Assembly: GCA_019459055.1 (NCBI GenBank)
Contig: JAIBEI010000009.1
Coordinates: forward strand, 1-64,000
DNA from: Thiobacillus sp.
Lineage (GTDB): Bacteria > Pseudomonadota > Gammaproteobacteria > Burkholderiales > Thiobacillaceae
Direction of reading: 5' to 3'
DNA length: 64,000 nt
The stretch's first letter is position 1; each line of letters opens with the position of its first letter. Positions 1-11,305 of this stretch are shown here, one piece after another. The notes beneath the pieces are model-generated. The model ran no database searches and was not told where the DNA came from. It saw only the letters and a list, made by a program, of their open reading frames with translations. A program made the translations under genes and the position numbers.

Positions 1-986
1 CGGTTGTACTTGATCGCATTGGAAAGCAGGTTGATCAGCGCCTGCTTGACCCGGGTGTGGTCAGCATGGACAAACAGGGTGGGGTCGACTTCGTCGAAGA
101 GGATGTTGATGCCGCGCTGTTGCGCCTGCGGTCCGATCATCGCCTGGCATTCGAGCAGCACGTCGGACAGCGACAAGGGTTCCAGCGACAGCGAAAGCTT
201 GCCGGACTCGATCACCGCAAGATCGAGGATTTCGTTGATCAGGTCCAGCAGATACCACCCGGCCTTGATGATCTGGTGCAGTCGTACAATCTGGTTGGCC
301 GTTGGCGCCGGTGCGCCCGTCTCCAGCAATTGCGCAAAGCCGAGGATGGCATTGAGCGGGGTGCGCAACTCATGGCTCATGCTGGACAGGAAATTCGATT
401 TCGCCAGGTTGGCTTTTTCCGCCACGGCCTTGGCACTCTCCAGCTCGGCGTTCTTGTCCTGCAGTGCCTTGTAGAGCAGGGCCCGATCCGCTTCCACCAG
501 CTTGCGCGCAGTGTTGTCGGTGCCGATCAACAGATAGCCGATGATTTTGCTGTCCGCGTCGCACAGTGCCGTTACGGAGACCACCGCCGGAAAGCGGCTG
601 CCATCCTTGCGGATATAGGTCAGCTCATAGATATCTTCGATCCCGCGCGAGGCCTTGAATACCAAAGCCTCGAAGCCCGGTGTGATCGGGGTGCCGAGCT
701 CGATGCTCAAGACCTTGGCGCGCGCAATCACTTCCTCTGGGTCGGAAATGTCAGCCGGGGTGATCTTGTTCATCACGTCGGCGGCGGTGTAGCCCAGCAT
801 GCGCTCGGCGCCGACGTTGAAGATCTGGATCACGCCCTTCTCGTCGGTGGCGATACTCGAAAAGTTGGCGCTGTTGAGGATTGCGTTCTGCAACGCCCCC
901 GTTTTAAGCAAGGCCTTCTGGCGTCGTGCTTCGGCGATGCCAGTCGCCTTGCCGGCAAGGGTGGGGCCGTTTCCTGTTTTTGACAT
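1..986 (-). CDS. PAS-domain sensor histidine kinase (3' part outside window)
   Basis: Membrane-segment-free sensor kinase read from an ATG at 986 down through the left edge, so the ATPase part is cut off. Visible order: a PAS/PAC domain at about residues 35-160, a short coiled linker at about 163-195, and a HisKA dimerisation domain with the H-box SMSHELRTPLNAILG, phospho-acceptor His about 205. The PAS domain suggests cytosolic sensing, signal unknown. The end of the visible part has the HAxHTRVKQAL-type start of the HATPase N-box region. No response regulator is in the window, so its partner is unknown; a hybrid kinase cannot be excluded because the C-terminus is missing. Confidence 0.9.
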   Translation of the reverse strand, partial: MSKTGNGPTLAGKATGIAEARRQKALLKTGALQNAILNSANFSSIATDEKGVIQIFNVGAERMLGYTAADVMNKITPADISDPEEVIARAKVLSIELGTPITPGFEALVFKASRGIEDIYELTYIRKDGSRFPAVVSVTALCDADSKIIGYLLIGTDNTARKLVEADRALLYKALQDKNAELESAKAVAEKANLAKSNFLSSMSHELRTPLNAILGFAQLLETGAPAPTANQIVRLHQIIKAGWYLLDLINEILDLAVIESGKLSLSLEPLSLSDVLLECQAMIGPQAQQRGINILFDEVDPTLFVHADHTRVKQALINLLSNAIKYN

Positions 987-1219
987 GGTTGATTTCCGTG
1001 AAAAGCGTGCAGCGATCCGAAGGAAGGCTGCGCTTGTCGGGCTGGCAACAGAAGGTCGCGGCCTTCACAGTCGGAAAAAACCTTTGTCTCTCCCGAGGGG
1101 AGGGAGGATCATCGCGGTCTTTCCGGCGGCCATCTGTGCGGTGGCACACACAAGCCGTCAATAATGCCCGGATTTGTCCGGCTCGGGGCTTTCCGGATCA
1201 AGCACATGCTTGGGTGGGA
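987..1219. other. Intergenic region between kinase and Hen1-like gene
   Basis: About 230 bases without a credible gene. A short GC hairpin lies at 1090-1102 (CTCCC/GGGAG around a 3-base loop) with a T-run on the minus strand about 8 bases beyond it, which could be a weak terminator for the Hen1-like gene that ends at 1220. A promoter for the kinase should also lie here, but I could not fix one. Confidence 0.4.
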
Positions 1220-1834
1220 TCAGGCCTGTGTGCACGTGCTGGCGATGAAGTGCGCCATCTGCGTCGAACTGCCGCGAACAGGGTCACGCGCGCCGATATC
1301 GATGAAGCGGACCTCGTAGCCGTTGCGTTGCGCGACCCCCTTTGCCCATTCGCGGAATTTCGCGCGGTCCCATTCAAAGCGATGGCCGGGGTGACGGCGC
1401 TTGCCCGGCGCCATGCCATGCAGTGCGTTGAATTCCTGGTTGGGCGTGGTCACCAGTACGGTGCGCGGACGCATGCCGCCGAACACGGCCCGCTCGACCC
1501 GTGGCAGGCGGCCCGGATCGATGTGCTCGATGGTTTCCACCAGCGCTGCAGCATCGAAGCCGGCCAGTTCCGGGTCGGCTTCTTCGTAAGACCCATAACG
1601 CACCTGGATGCGGTCGGCGGGGTGGGGCAAGCCGAGCCCCAGGGCCGACCGCGCCTCGCCGAGCACGCGCGCATCGATGTCGATGCCGACGATGCGGGTG
1701 AACTGTGGCTGCTGCGCCAGTCGCAGCATCAACTCGCCGGGGCCGCAGCCCAGATCGAGTACGCGGGCAGCGCCGCTGTCCAGCAAGCGGCGAACGATCG
1801 CATCCAACCGTTCCTTGTGCAGTGCGCTGGCCAT
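1220..1834 (-). CDS. Hen1-like 3'-terminal RNA ribose 2'-O-methyltransferase domain protein
   Basis: A 204-residue class I SAM methyltransferase. The SAM-binding loop DLGCGPG is at residues 27-33. Residues 100-104 read ETIEH and a further His lies at 151 in HRFEW; with RLPRVERAVFGGMRPRTVLV between them these match the metal-binding E..EH...H signature of the Hen1 family, which methylates the 2'-OH of RNA 3' ends. Bacterial Hen1 is normally about twice this length, with an N-terminal domain and a neighbouring Pnkp RNA-repair gene; both are missing here. The ATG at 1834 follows an AGAGGAG element at slightly long spacing. The fold is clear; the exact RNA substrate is inference. Confidence 0.82.
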   Translation of the reverse strand: MASALHKERLDAIVRRLLDSGAARVLDLGCGPGELMLRLAQQPQFTRIVGIDIDARVLGEARSALGLGLPHPADRIQVRYGSYEEADPELAGFDAAALVETIEHIDPGRLPRVERAVFGGMRPRTVLVTTPNQEFNALHGMAPGKRRHPGHRFEWDRAKFREWAKGVAQRNGYEVRFIDIGARDPVRGSSTQMAHFIASTCTQA

Positions 1835-2155
1835 GGCTTAACGGAATCTCCTCTGCGGCGCGGTGGCATGCCGCACGCGCCGCGATGGATCGAGGCGATG
1901 ATGAAAATGGGTGTGTTGTACGGAAATCATTTCCATGATGGCATTTTTTTCCACGAGAAGTGCCGGATTGATCGATCGCCTTTATTACAAGCGTTGCTGC
2001 GGACTGGCCTGGTTGCGTACACCGGGCCTTGCTGGCGGGGTACGCGCCGCGGCCAGGAACGCATCCGCCCCCATTGCCCACGGGGGCGGCATTCCAACTT
2101 GAATCCGGTGGATTTCCCCACATTTACTAAGCTTGATTCAAGGAGGGAATGACGT
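1835..2155. other. Divergent intergenic region, Hen1-like / Memo operon
   Basis: About 320 bases between divergent genes, locally less GC-rich than the flanking genes. It should contain both promoters. The clearest element is a strong AAGGAGGG ribosome-binding site at about 2139-2146, about nine bases before the Memo ATG at 2156; an out-of-frame ATG at 2149 is ignored because it opens a frame with no family match. A small inverted repeat GGAAA/TTTCC lies near 1921-1933 and a T-run follows near 1945-1951. I see no convincing riboswitch. Confidence 0.4.
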
Positions 2156-2968
2156 ATGCCGACCATCCGACCCGCTGCCGTTGCCGGAATGTTCTATCCG
2201 GACGATCCGGCCGAACTCAGGCACACCGTAAACGCGCTGCTGGCGAATGCCACGGCCGGTTCTCCGTTGCGCCCGCCCAAGGCGCTGATCGTGCCGCACG
2301 CAGGCTATGTCTATTCCGGTGCGGTCGCGGCCAGCGCCTACGCGCAACTGGGGGCGCTGCGCGGCCGCATTCGCCGGGTGGTGCTGCTCGGCCCCGTGCA
2401 TCGCGTCTATGTCCGAGGCTTGGCACTGCCGGAGGCGGATCGCTTTGCCACCCCGCTCGGCGAGGTGCAGCTGGATCGCGAGGCCATGCAGCGGCTGAGT
2501 GAATTGCCCCAGGTGACCAGAAGCGCAGCGGCGCACCAGATGGAACACTCGCTGGAGGTGCAGCTGCCTTTCCTGCAGCAGGCGCTGGGCGATTTCCAGC
2601 TGCTGCCGCTGGCGGTGGGCGAGGCCACCGCGGCCGAGGTGGCCGCGGTGCTGGAAAAGGTCTGGGGCGGCGACGAGACGCTGATCGTGATCAGTTCCGA
2701 TCTGTCGCATTTCCTGCCCGATGCGGAGGCGCGCAGGGCGGACGGCCGCACCGTCGAGGCCATCCTGGCGCTGGATTCGCACCTTAGCCACGAGCAGGCC
2801 TGCGGCGCCACGCCGGTCAACGGACTGCTGCTGGCGGCGAAAAGGCATGGCCTGCGCGCGCTCAAGCTGGATGTATGCAATTCCAGCGACACCGCAGGCG
2901 ACCCTGGTCGGGTGGTCGGCTATGCCGCCTTCGCATTCGAACCGGAGGTCCAGCATGCGCACGCATGA
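2156..2968 (+). CDS. amrB: AmmeMemoRadiSam system protein B (Memo family)
   Basis: Memo-family protein of 270 residues, usual family length. Conserved points: PHAGY at 47-51, GPVH at 79-82, the HQMEHSLEVQLPFL helix region near 125, SSDLSHF near 182, and HEQACG near 220. The two early His and the late Cys correspond to the metal/active-site residues of the Memo/extradiol-dioxygenase-like fold. No signal peptide, so cytosolic. It is the first gene of a run in which each gene overlaps the next; the stop at 2966-2968 lies inside the AMMECR1 gene. The Memo-AMMECR1-radical SAM trio is a recurrent bacterial and archaeal set whose biochemical role is not settled. Confidence 0.95.
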   Translation: MPTIRPAAVAGMFYPDDPAELRHTVNALLANATAGSPLRPPKALIVPHAGYVYSGAVAASAYAQLGALRGRIRRVVLLGPVHRVYVRGLALPEADRFATPLGEVQLDREAMQRLSELPQVTRSAAAHQMEHSLEVQLPFLQQALGDFQLLPLAVGEATAAEVAAVLEKVWGGDETLIVISSDLSHFLPDAEARRADGRTVEAILALDSHLSHEQACGATPVNGLLLAAKRHGLRALKLDVCNSSDTAGDPGRVVGYAAFAFEPEVQHAHA

Positions 2969-3544
2969 GCAGAATCGAAGTGCCGGATCGGAGCAGCCGG
3001 ACGCCGAAAGAGGCTCGACCCTGCTGAAATTGGCGCGTTCGGAAATCGCCTCGAAACTGGGGCATGACGTGTCATCTCCTGCGCAGGTCGGCTGGCTTGC
3101 GGAACCAGGCGCCAGCTTCGTCACCCTGACCCGGCAGGGCGAGCTGCGCGGCTGCATCGGCACGCTGGAGGCGCACCGCCCGCTGGGACTGGACGTGCGG
3201 GAAAACGCGGTGGCGGCGGCGTTTCGCGATCCGCGCTTCATGCCGCTTACGCGCGTGGAATTCGACGAGATCCGGGTCGAGGTGTCGGTGCTGTCGCCGA
3301 GCGAAGTCCTGGTGGTGGTGAATGAAGAACATGCGCTGGCCACATTGCGGCCGAACGTCGACGGCGTGGTGTTCGAGTATCGCCATCACCGCAGCACCTT
3401 CCTGCCGCAGGTGTGGGAGCAGCTGCCCGATCCGGCCGAGTTCATGGCGCACCTGAAACGCAAGGCCGGGCTGCCGATGGATTTCTGGGCGGAAGAGGTG
3501 CGCCTGTCGCGCTACACCGTCCGCAAGTGGAAGGAGTCATCCGC

Positions 3545-3548
<4 letters not shown>
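2955..3548 (+). CDS. amrA: AmmeMemoRadiSam system protein A (AMMECR1 domain)
   Basis: A 197-residue AMMECR1-domain protein. The start is the ATG at 2955, preceded by GGAGGT at 2944-2949, and it overlaps the Memo gene by 14 bases. The hallmark LRGCIGTLEAHRPL is at about residues 64-77, followed by PRFMPL and a C-terminal W..LP...EFM...K.K.GL segment as in the family. AMMECR1 is the gene named for a human contiguous deletion syndrome; the bacterial protein's activity is unknown. The stop overlaps the next start as ATGA, suggesting translational coupling and stoichiometric production with the radical SAM enzyme. Confidence 0.95.
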
Positions 3549-4635
<1,087 letters not shown>

Positions 4636-4639
<4 letters not shown>

Positions 4640-5280
4640 GCACCTCGATCCTGGCCCATATCCCCGCCGGCCACGTCACCATCGAAGGCATGCTGGAGGT
4701 TCCCGCGCGCGCCGTCGGGCTGGTGCTGTTCGCTCACGGCAGCGGCTCGTCGCGCCATTCGCCGCGTAACAACCATGTGGCCGGCGTGCTGCGGCAGGCT
4801 GGCGTCGGCACCCTGCTGATGGACCTGCTGACGCCGGAAGAGGATCGCGATTACGACCGCCGCTTCGACATCGCGCTCTTGACCCAGCGCCTGCTGGACG
4901 CCACGCGCTGGGCGGTGTCGCAGCCCGCCACCCGCGAGTTGCCGCTCGGATTTTTTGGCGCCAGCACCGGCGCCGCCGCCGCGATCGAAGCCGCCGCGAT
5001 GCTGGGCGCGGACGCCCGGGCCGTGGTCTCGCGCGGCGGCCGCCCCGACCTGGCCAGCCGTCAGGCGCTGACGACCGTGACCGCGCCGACCCTGCTGCTG
5101 GTCGGCGGTTTCGACGACGCCGTGATCGACCTCAACCAGCGGGCCTACGACCAGCTGCATTGCAAAAAAGAGCTGGTGATCGTTCCCGGCGCCACGCATC
5201 TGTTCGAGGAGCCCGGCACCCTGGATGAGGTGGCGCGCCAGGCCGCGGCCTGGTTCGCGAAGCACCTGCCCCCGCAGTAG
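4636..5280 (+). CDS. Alpha/beta hydrolase (dienelactone-hydrolase-like)
   Basis: A 214-residue single-domain alpha/beta hydrolase. Visible parts: oxyanion loop AHGSGSS at about residues 34-40, nucleophile elbow GASTG near 112-116, acidic residue in GGFDDAVID, and catalytic His in GATHLFEE. No signal peptide. The start ATG at 4636 overlaps the radical SAM stop (ATGA), so it belongs to the AmmeMemoRadiSam transcription unit. A related hydrolase next to a phosphoribosyltransferase domain is common in other genomes; here the nearest phosphoribosyltransferase gene is separate, at 9853-10479. Substrate unknown. Confidence 0.85.
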
Positions 5281-5371
5281 CGGTCCTCCTACAATCGTGT
5301 GGAGGCTGCGGCCACCCTTGCGGCCTGCCTACACGCATGGTGTCTACACCGTCTCCATCAGCCGTGGCATC

Positions 5372-6100
<729 letters not shown>

Positions 6101-6112
6101 GCGGCTGCCGCC

Positions 6113-8482
6113 ATGAAAGCGCTCGACCGCAAACTCCTCCGCGACCTCTGGCATCTGCGCGGCCAGGTGCTGGCGATCGCGGCGGTGATCATGGGCGGCG
6201 TCGCCACCATGGTGATGTCGCTTTCCACCTACGATTCGCTGACCACCACACGCGACCGCTTCTATGGCGAGTACCGCTTTGCCGAGGTGTTCGTCAGCCT
6301 CAAGCGCGCGCCCGAGCCGGTGGCCGAACGCCTCGCCGCACTGCCCGGGGTGGAGCGGCTGGAGACGCGGGTGCGGGCCGGGGTGAAGCTGGAGGTGGCA
6401 GGCTTTACCGACCCCATCACCGGCCTCCTGCTGTCGCTGCCGGACCAGGGCGAGCCGCTGCTCAACGCGCTGCACCTGCGGCGCGGGCGCATGGTGCAGC
6501 CGTGGAGCACGGACGAGGTGGTGCTGTCCGACACCTTCGCCGACGCCCACCGGTTCCAGCCGGGCGACACGCTCGCCGCCATCATCAACGGCAAGCGCAA
6601 GCAGCTCACCGTGGTCGGGGTCGCGGTGTCGCCAGAATACGTCTACCAGATCGCGCCCGGCGCCATGTTCCCGGATTTCAAGCGCTACGGCGTGCTGTGG
6701 ATGGGGCGCAATGCGCTGGCCGCGGCCTACGACATGGAAGGCGCCTTCAACCAGGTCAGCCTGACGCTGGCGCGTGGCGCCCACGAGCAGGACGTGATCG
6801 ACCGCGTCGACGCGGTGCTCGGCGCCTATGGCGGAACCGGCGCCTACGGCCGCAAGACCCAGTTCTCCAACCGCTTTCTGTCCGAGGAGCTGAAGCAGCT
6901 GCAGACCACGGCCACAGTGTTCCCCGCCATCTTTCTCGGCGTCGCCGCCTTTCTGCTCAACGTGGTGCTGAGCCGCCTGATCGCGCTGCAGCGCGACCAG
7001 ATCGCCATCCTCAAGGCCTTCGGCTATTCCTATGCGGCGATCGGCGCGCACTACGTCAAGCTGGTGCTGCTGATGGCGGTGCTGGGCGTGGTGGCCGGAG
7101 TTGCGCTCGGCGCCTGGTTCGGCCAGGGGCTCTCCAACGTCTACATGGAGACGACCTTCCGCTTTCCCTACCTCGACTACCGGCTCGATGCCGGGGTGAT
7201 CCTGATCGCCCTCGGCATCAGCGCCTTCGCGGCGGTCAGCGGCACGCTGTTTTCGGTCGCGCGCGCGGTGCGGCTGCCGCCGGCCGAGGGCATGCGCCCG
7301 GAAATGCCGGAGACCTACCGCGCCACCCTGGTCGAGCGCATCGGCCTGCAGCGCTGGTTTTCCGCGCCGACGCGGATGATCCTGCGCCACATCGAGCGGC
7401 GGCCGCTGAAGTCGTTCCTGACGGTGCTGGGCATCGCCTGCGCCTGCGGCCTGATGATGGTGGGTAATTACCAGAAGGGCGCGATCGATTTCATGGTCGA
7501 TGTGCAGTTCCGCCAGGCCGCGCGCGAGGACCTGGCGCTCGCCTTCATTGAGCCGACCTCCGGCCGTGCGCTGCATGAGCTGGCGGCGCTGCCGGGGGTC
7601 GACTTCGTGGAAGGCTTTCGCGACGTGCCGGCGATCCTGCGTTTCCGGCACTACCAGCACCGCGCCGCGCTGTTTGGCATCCAGCCCGAAGGCCGGCTGC
7701 ACCGCTCGCTCGACAGCAGCCTGCAGCCGGTGGCGGTGCCGCCTGGCGGCGTGGTGCTGACCGACCACCTGGCCGACAAGATCCTGCACGTGAAGCCGGG
7801 TGACATGCTGACGGTCGAGGTGCTGGAAGGCCGTCGTCCGGTGCTGCAGGTGCCGGTGCTCGGCATCACCAAACAGTTTCTCGGGGTGTCGGCCTACATG
7901 CAGCAGGAATCGCTGAACGCGCTGATGCGCGAGGGCAGCACGGTGTCGGGCGCCTATCTGGCGGTGCAGCCGGGCAGCGAGGCCGAACTCTACGCAAAGC
8001 TGCACGAGCGTCCGCGTGTGCTCGGCATGGTCGCCAACAAGGCGGCGATCCAGAGCTTCTACGCCACCATCGGAGAGTTCATCCTGTTCTACAACCTGGT
8101 GGCAACATTGCTTGCCGGCGCCATCGGCTTCGGTGTGGTCTACAACAGTGCGCGCATCGCGCTGTCGGAACGCGGCCGCGAGCTCGCCAGCCTGCGGGTG
8201 CTGGGCTTCACCCAGGGCGAGATCGCCTATATCCTGCTGGGAGAACTGGCGCTCCTGACGCTGGCGGCGATTCCGGTCGGCTTTGTGGTCGGCGTCGGCC
8301 TGGTCGGCATCCTGGTGGTGGCGTTCCAGAACGAGCTCTACCGCCTGCCGCTGCTGCTGACGCCGGAAAATTACGCCATGGGCGCGGCGGTGGTCATCGT
8401 TTCCGCGCTGCTGTCCGCCCTGCTGTTGTGGTTTCGCCTCGGCCGGCTGGACCTGGTGGCGGTCCTCAAAACACGCGAATAA
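6113..8482 (+). CDS. ABC transporter permease with two FtsX domains
   Basis: A 789-residue inner-membrane permease. One membrane segment near residue 20, a periplasmic MacB-like region, a three-helix FtsX domain at about residues 265-400, another segment near 440, a second periplasmic region, and a second FtsX domain at about 650-780. This duplicated architecture is that of large MacB/DevC-like permeases that use mechanotransmission rather than moving substrate through the membrane. It ends with the motif [14 protein letters not shown] common in this family. Adaptor and ATPase genes flank it; no outer-membrane channel gene is present. Confidence 0.93.
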   Translation: MKALDRKLLRDLWHLRGQVLAIAAVIMGGVATMVMSLSTYDSLTTTRDRFYGEYRFAEVFVSLKRAPEPVAERLAALPGVERLETRVRAGVKLEVAGFTDPITGLLLSLPDQGEPLLNALHLRRGRMVQPWSTDEVVLSDTFADAHRFQPGDTLAAIINGKRKQLTVVGVAVSPEYVYQIAPGAMFPDFKRYGVLWMGRNALAAAYDMEGAFNQVSLTLARGAHEQDVIDRVDAVLGAYGGTGAYGRKTQFSNRFLSEELKQLQTTATVFPAIFLGVAAFLLNVVLSRLIALQRDQIAILKAFGYSYAAIGAHYVKLVLLMAVLGVVAGVALGAWFGQGLSNVYMETTFRFPYLDYRLDAGVILIALGISAFAAVSGTLFSVARAVRLPPAEGMRPEMPETYRATLVERIGLQRWFSAPTRMILRHIERRPLKSFLTVLGIACACGLMMVGNYQKGAIDFMVDVQFRQAAREDLALAFIEPTSGRALHELAALPGVDFVEGFRDVPAILRFRHYQHRAALFGIQPEGRLHRSLDSSLQPVAVPPGGVVLTDHLADKILHVKPGDMLTVEVLEGRRPVLQVPVLGITKQFLGVSAYMQQESLNALMREGSTVSGAYLAVQPGSEAELYAKLHERPRVLGMVANKAAIQSFYATIGEFILFYNLVATLLAGAIGFGVVYNSARIALSERGRELASLRVLGFTQGEIAYILLGELALLTLAAIPVGFVVGVGLVGILVVAFQNELYRLPLLLTPENYAMGAAVVIVSALLSALLLWFRLGRLDLVAVLKTRE

Positions 8483-8496
8483 GGCAGACAACAGAC

Positions 8497-9690
8497 ATGC
8501 AGCTACGCGCAAAAATCGGAATGCTGGCGATCGGGGTGCTGGTGGCGGCGGGTCTCGTCTACGGCTTCATGCCGCGCGCGCAGCCGATCGACCTGGCCGA
8601 GGTGAAACGCGCGCCGCTCGTGGTGACGGTGGAAGAGGAGGGCAAGACCCGCGTCATGGAACGCTACCGGGTGACGGCGCCGGTGGCCGGCTACGTGCGT
8701 CGCAGCAGCCTCGAGGCGGGCGACGCGGTCGCGGCCGGGCAGGTGCTCGCGGTGATCGAGCCGGCGCGCGCGGTGGCGCTCGACCCGCGCACCCGCGCGC
8801 AGGCGCAGGCGCAGGCGAGCGCCGCGCAGGCCGCCCTGGCGGTTGCTGAGGAAAACGCCCGCGCTGCCAGCGCAGCCGCGCAACTGGCGCGGCAGGAACG
8901 CGTCCGCGCCGAATCCCTGCGCGAATCGAACTTCCTCTCCGAACAGGCGCTCGATACCGCCCGCACGGCGGAAACCCGTGCCCGTGCCACCGAGCAGGCC
9001 GCGGGGCACGCGGCCAGGGTGGCGCGTTTCGAGCTGGAGACTGCGCGCGCCGCCATTTCCAGCGCCGCCCGCCTGCAGGCCGGCGGCGCGGCCGACGTGC
9101 TGCAGGTGCGCGCGCCGGTGGCGGCGCGCGTGCTGAAGCTGCTGCAGGAAAGCGAGGGCGCAGTGGCGGCCGGCCAGCCGCTGCTCGAAATCGGCAATCC
9201 AGACAGCCTTGAGGTCGAGGTGGAGGTGCTGTCCACCCACGCGGTGAAAATCGCCCCCGGCTCCAAAGTCATCCTCGACCGCTGGGGCGGCGAACAGCCG
9301 GTGCCGGGCACGGTGCGGGTGGTGGAACCGAGCGGCTTCACCAAGATTTCGGCGCTCGGCGTCGAAGAGCAGCGGGTGCGGGTGATCGTCGACTTCGCTT
9401 CGCCGCGCGAGGCGTGGCAGCCCCTCGGCGACGGCTACCGGGTGGAGGCGCGCTTCGTGCTGTGGGAAGGTGACGACGTGCTGCAGCTGCCGACCAGCGC
9501 GCTGTTCAGGGAAGGCGAAGGCTGGGCCGTGTTCGTGGTGGAAGGCGGCCGCGCCCGCCTCGCCCCGGTCGAAACCGGCCAGCGCGCAGGGCTTGCGACG
9601 CAGGTCCTGTCCGGGCTGGATGCCGGTACCCTCGTGGTCAGCCATCCGGACGACAAGATCAGCGACGGCACGCGGGTGAAGCCGCGTTAG
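8497..9690 (+). CDS. HlyD/RND-type periplasmic adaptor subunit
   Basis: A 397-residue membrane-fusion protein. An N-terminal signal anchor covers residues 5-25, a lipoyl/barrel-sandwich half lies at about 55-90, a long Ala/Arg/Glu-rich coiled-coil hairpin at 95-200, the second lipoyl half at about 205-235, then beta-barrel domains. The ATG at 8497 is 14 bases after the permease stop. It would link the inner-membrane FtsX transporter to an outer-membrane factor. The coiled-coil portion has strong Ala bias but no frameshift. Confidence 0.92.
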   Translation: MQLRAKIGMLAIGVLVAAGLVYGFMPRAQPIDLAEVKRAPLVVTVEEEGKTRVMERYRVTAPVAGYVRRSSLEAGDAVAAGQVLAVIEPARAVALDPRTRAQAQAQASAAQAALAVAEENARAASAAAQLARQERVRAESLRESNFLSEQALDTARTAETRARATEQAAGHAARVARFELETARAAISSAARLQAGGAADVLQVRAPVAARVLKLLQESEGAVAAGQPLLEIGNPDSLEVEVEVLSTHAVKIAPGSKVILDRWGGEQPVPGTVRVVEPSGFTKISALGVEEQRVRVIVDFASPREAWQPLGDGYRVEARFVLWEGDDVLQLPTSALFREGEGWAVFVVEGGRARLAPVETGQRAGLATQVLSGLDAGTLVVSHPDDKISDGTRVKPR

Positions 9691-9697
9691 CTTGTGT

Positions 9698-9843
9698 TTG
9701 TGGGAGCGGCGTCCTCGCCGCGATTTACGCGCAATCGCGGCGAGGCGCCGCTCCTGCAGATCCCTTTGTAGGAGGGCCGCCCCGGCCCGATGCCGTGGTG
9801 TATGCGAGGGTGCGAAAATTGCGGCGAGCGCTGCTCCTACGGG
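9698..9843. repeat. Cluster of REP-like palindromic repeats
   Basis: Four related units of about 25-30 bases lie between the adaptor gene and the convergent phosphoribosyltransferase gene. Units at about 9698-9725 and 9733-9759 are near-perfect inverted copies built on GGAGCGGCG..CTCGCCGCGAT; units at about 9765-9789 and 9815-9843 are a more diverged inverted pair (GTAGGAG...; ...CTCCTAC). The arrangement resembles REP/BIME elements mobilised by RAYT transposases. They sit between convergent genes, where such elements may also end transcription. No RAYT gene is in the window. Confidence 0.75.
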
Positions 9844-9852
9844 TGCATGCCT

Positions 9853-10479
9853 TCAGGCCTGCCTGAGGATGGCTTCGACTTCGCTGTCGTCAATCTGCGG
9901 AAAGTCGGCATAAAACTGCCCGACCGCCTGAAAGAATGGCGGCGCCTGCAGGCACACCACTTCGTCGGCATACCCCTCGATCTTTTCCAGCGTGTCCGGC
10001 GGCGCCACCGGCACCGCGCAGACCAGGCGCGCCGGTTTCCTGGCGCGCAGCGCATGCAGCGCGGAGATCATCGTCGCCCCCGTGGCCAGCCCGTCGTCCA
10101 CCACGATCACGATGCGCCCGGCCGGGTCGATCGGTGGCCGCAGCGGCGTGTATTGCGCGCGCCGCTTGCGGATCGTCGCCAGCTGGGCCTGCTTTTCCTG
10201 CTCCAGATAAGCCGGCGTGCCACCGGCCGATTCCGCGTAATCCGCGATATAGGTCCAGCCCGATTCGTCGATCGAGCCGAGGGCGAATTCCGGATTGAAC
10301 GGCGCGCGCAGCTTGCGCACCAGCACCACGTCGAAATCGCCGTCCAGTGCCTTGGCCAGTCGCTGCCCCATCGGCACGGCTCCGCGCGGGATGGCCAGAA
10401 TCAGCGGATGCTGGCCCTTGTAAGCAGCAAGGGCTGCGGCGAGCTGGTCGGCGGCCTGATTGCGATTGGCAAAAGTCAT
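9853..10479 (-). CDS. Phosphoribosyltransferase family protein
   Basis: A 208-residue type I phosphoribosyltransferase. The PRPP-binding motif VIVVDDGLATGAT is complete at about residues 118-130, and PRGAVPMG near residue 30 and a flexible-loop region precede it. Start chosen at ATG 10479 because a GGGGG-rich Shine-Dalgarno stands six bases upstream; a longer frame exists but lacks a ribosome site. Such proteins are often found near or fused to dienelactone-type hydrolases, and one occurs about 4.6 kb away. The base or substrate accepted is not evident. Confidence 0.9.
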   Translation of the reverse strand: MTFANRNQAADQLAAALAAYKGQHPLILAIPRGAVPMGQRLAKALDGDFDVVLVRKLRAPFNPEFALGSIDESGWTYIADYAESAGGTPAYLEQEKQAQLATIRKRRAQYTPLRPPIDPAGRIVIVVDDGLATGATMISALHALRARKPARLVCAVPVAPPDTLEKIEGYADEVVCLQAPPFFQAVGQFYADFPQIDDSEVEAILRQA

Positions 10480-10540
10480 GACTACCCCCTTACTGTTTGT
10501 CTCTTTCATCCTAGACAGGAATTCCTGCTGGAATGGGACA

Positions 10541-10891
10541 ATGCAGAATATGAACGCAACCAACGACGACAGCACGGCCATCTCGTGCGCCACCTGCGAA
10601 GCCTGCTGTTGCAGGCTGGAAGTCCTGCTGATGGGCGATGACGATGTCCCGGCGAAGCTGACCGCCCAGGACCAGTGGGGCGGGTGGGTGATGCGCCGTC
10701 TCAGCGACGGCTGGTGCGCGGCGCTCGATCGAAGCACCCTGTTATGCACCATCTACGCACGCCGGCCAGCCGTCTGTCGCGAATATCCGGTGGGCGACTA
10801 CGAATGCCTTGGAGAGCGATCCCGGCTCTTGCCCGACGATCCGTCCGGCACGCGGGCGACAAACAATGCGGCTGTTGTGGTGTGCAAATAG
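10541..10891 (+). CDS. YkgJ-family cysteine cluster protein
   Basis: A 116-residue cytosolic protein. The N-terminal cysteine group C..C..CCC (CATCEACCC) and later Cys in W.CAA, LLCTIY..RP..CREYPVG and ECL match the YkgJ/zinc-iron-chelating CxxCxxCC family; the IYARRPAVCREYP segment is especially typical. Probably metal or Fe-S binding, function unknown. Start may be ATG 10541 or 10550. It is transcribed divergently from the phosphoribosyltransferase gene, sharing a short promoter region of about 60 bases. Confidence 0.85.
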   Translation: MQNMNATNDDSTAISCATCEACCCRLEVLLMGDDDVPAKLTAQDQWGGWVMRRLSDGWCAALDRSTLLCTIYARRPAVCREYPVGDYECLGERSRLLPDDPSGTRATNNAAVVVCK

Positions 10892-11021
10892 CACAATCCA
10901 ATAGGTGCATTACACACATGCCTGACCCAAACTGAGAAGCCTCAAATGAGCCTCGCAGTAGATGCGACACTGGATGCAGATCGAAAACGATGCATTCGCG
11001 CAACGCGCGTTTATGCTTTCT

Positions 11022-11267
11022 TCACGATTTCAGCGGCCTGGCACCAATGCCTTGTGCCATTTCGATATACAGCGATTCCACACGCTCCCGTGCCCATGGA
11101 GTCCGACGAAGAAACTTGAGGCTCGACGCGATGCTCGGGTCATGGGTGAAGCAGCGGATCTCGATTTTCCGCCCCAACGCATCCCAGCCATAGAACGAAA
11201 CCAGTTCGTTCAATACCTGTTCAAGCGTGACACCGTGGAGTGGATTCTTGGGCTGAGGCTCATGCAT
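11022..11267 (-). CDS. DUF2132 (VF530-family) small protein
   Basis: An 81-residue protein matching the VF530/DUF2132 family along its length: NPLHGVTLEQVLNELV, GWDALG, IRCFTHDPSIASSLKFLRRT and PWARERVESLY are the family hallmarks. It is a compact all-helical domain; a nucleic-acid-binding role has been proposed for the family but is not shown here. Start ATG 11267 gives full family length although no strong Shine-Dalgarno is visible. It sits 38 bases after the FKBP gene on the same strand and may be cotranscribed. Confidence 0.88.
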   Translation of the reverse strand: MHEPQPKNPLHGVTLEQVLNELVSFYGWDALGRKIEIRCFTHDPSIASSLKFLRRTPWARERVESLYIEMAQGIGARPLKS

Positions 11268-11305
11268 GGTTCATGGTTCTACACTTGGCCTGCTTGATGA
11301 TGCGT

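Noticed and set aside
987-1219. Cyclic-di-GMP or other riboswitch in front of the kinase
   Set aside because: The conserved core bases of the known classes could not be found; only a small hairpin is visible.
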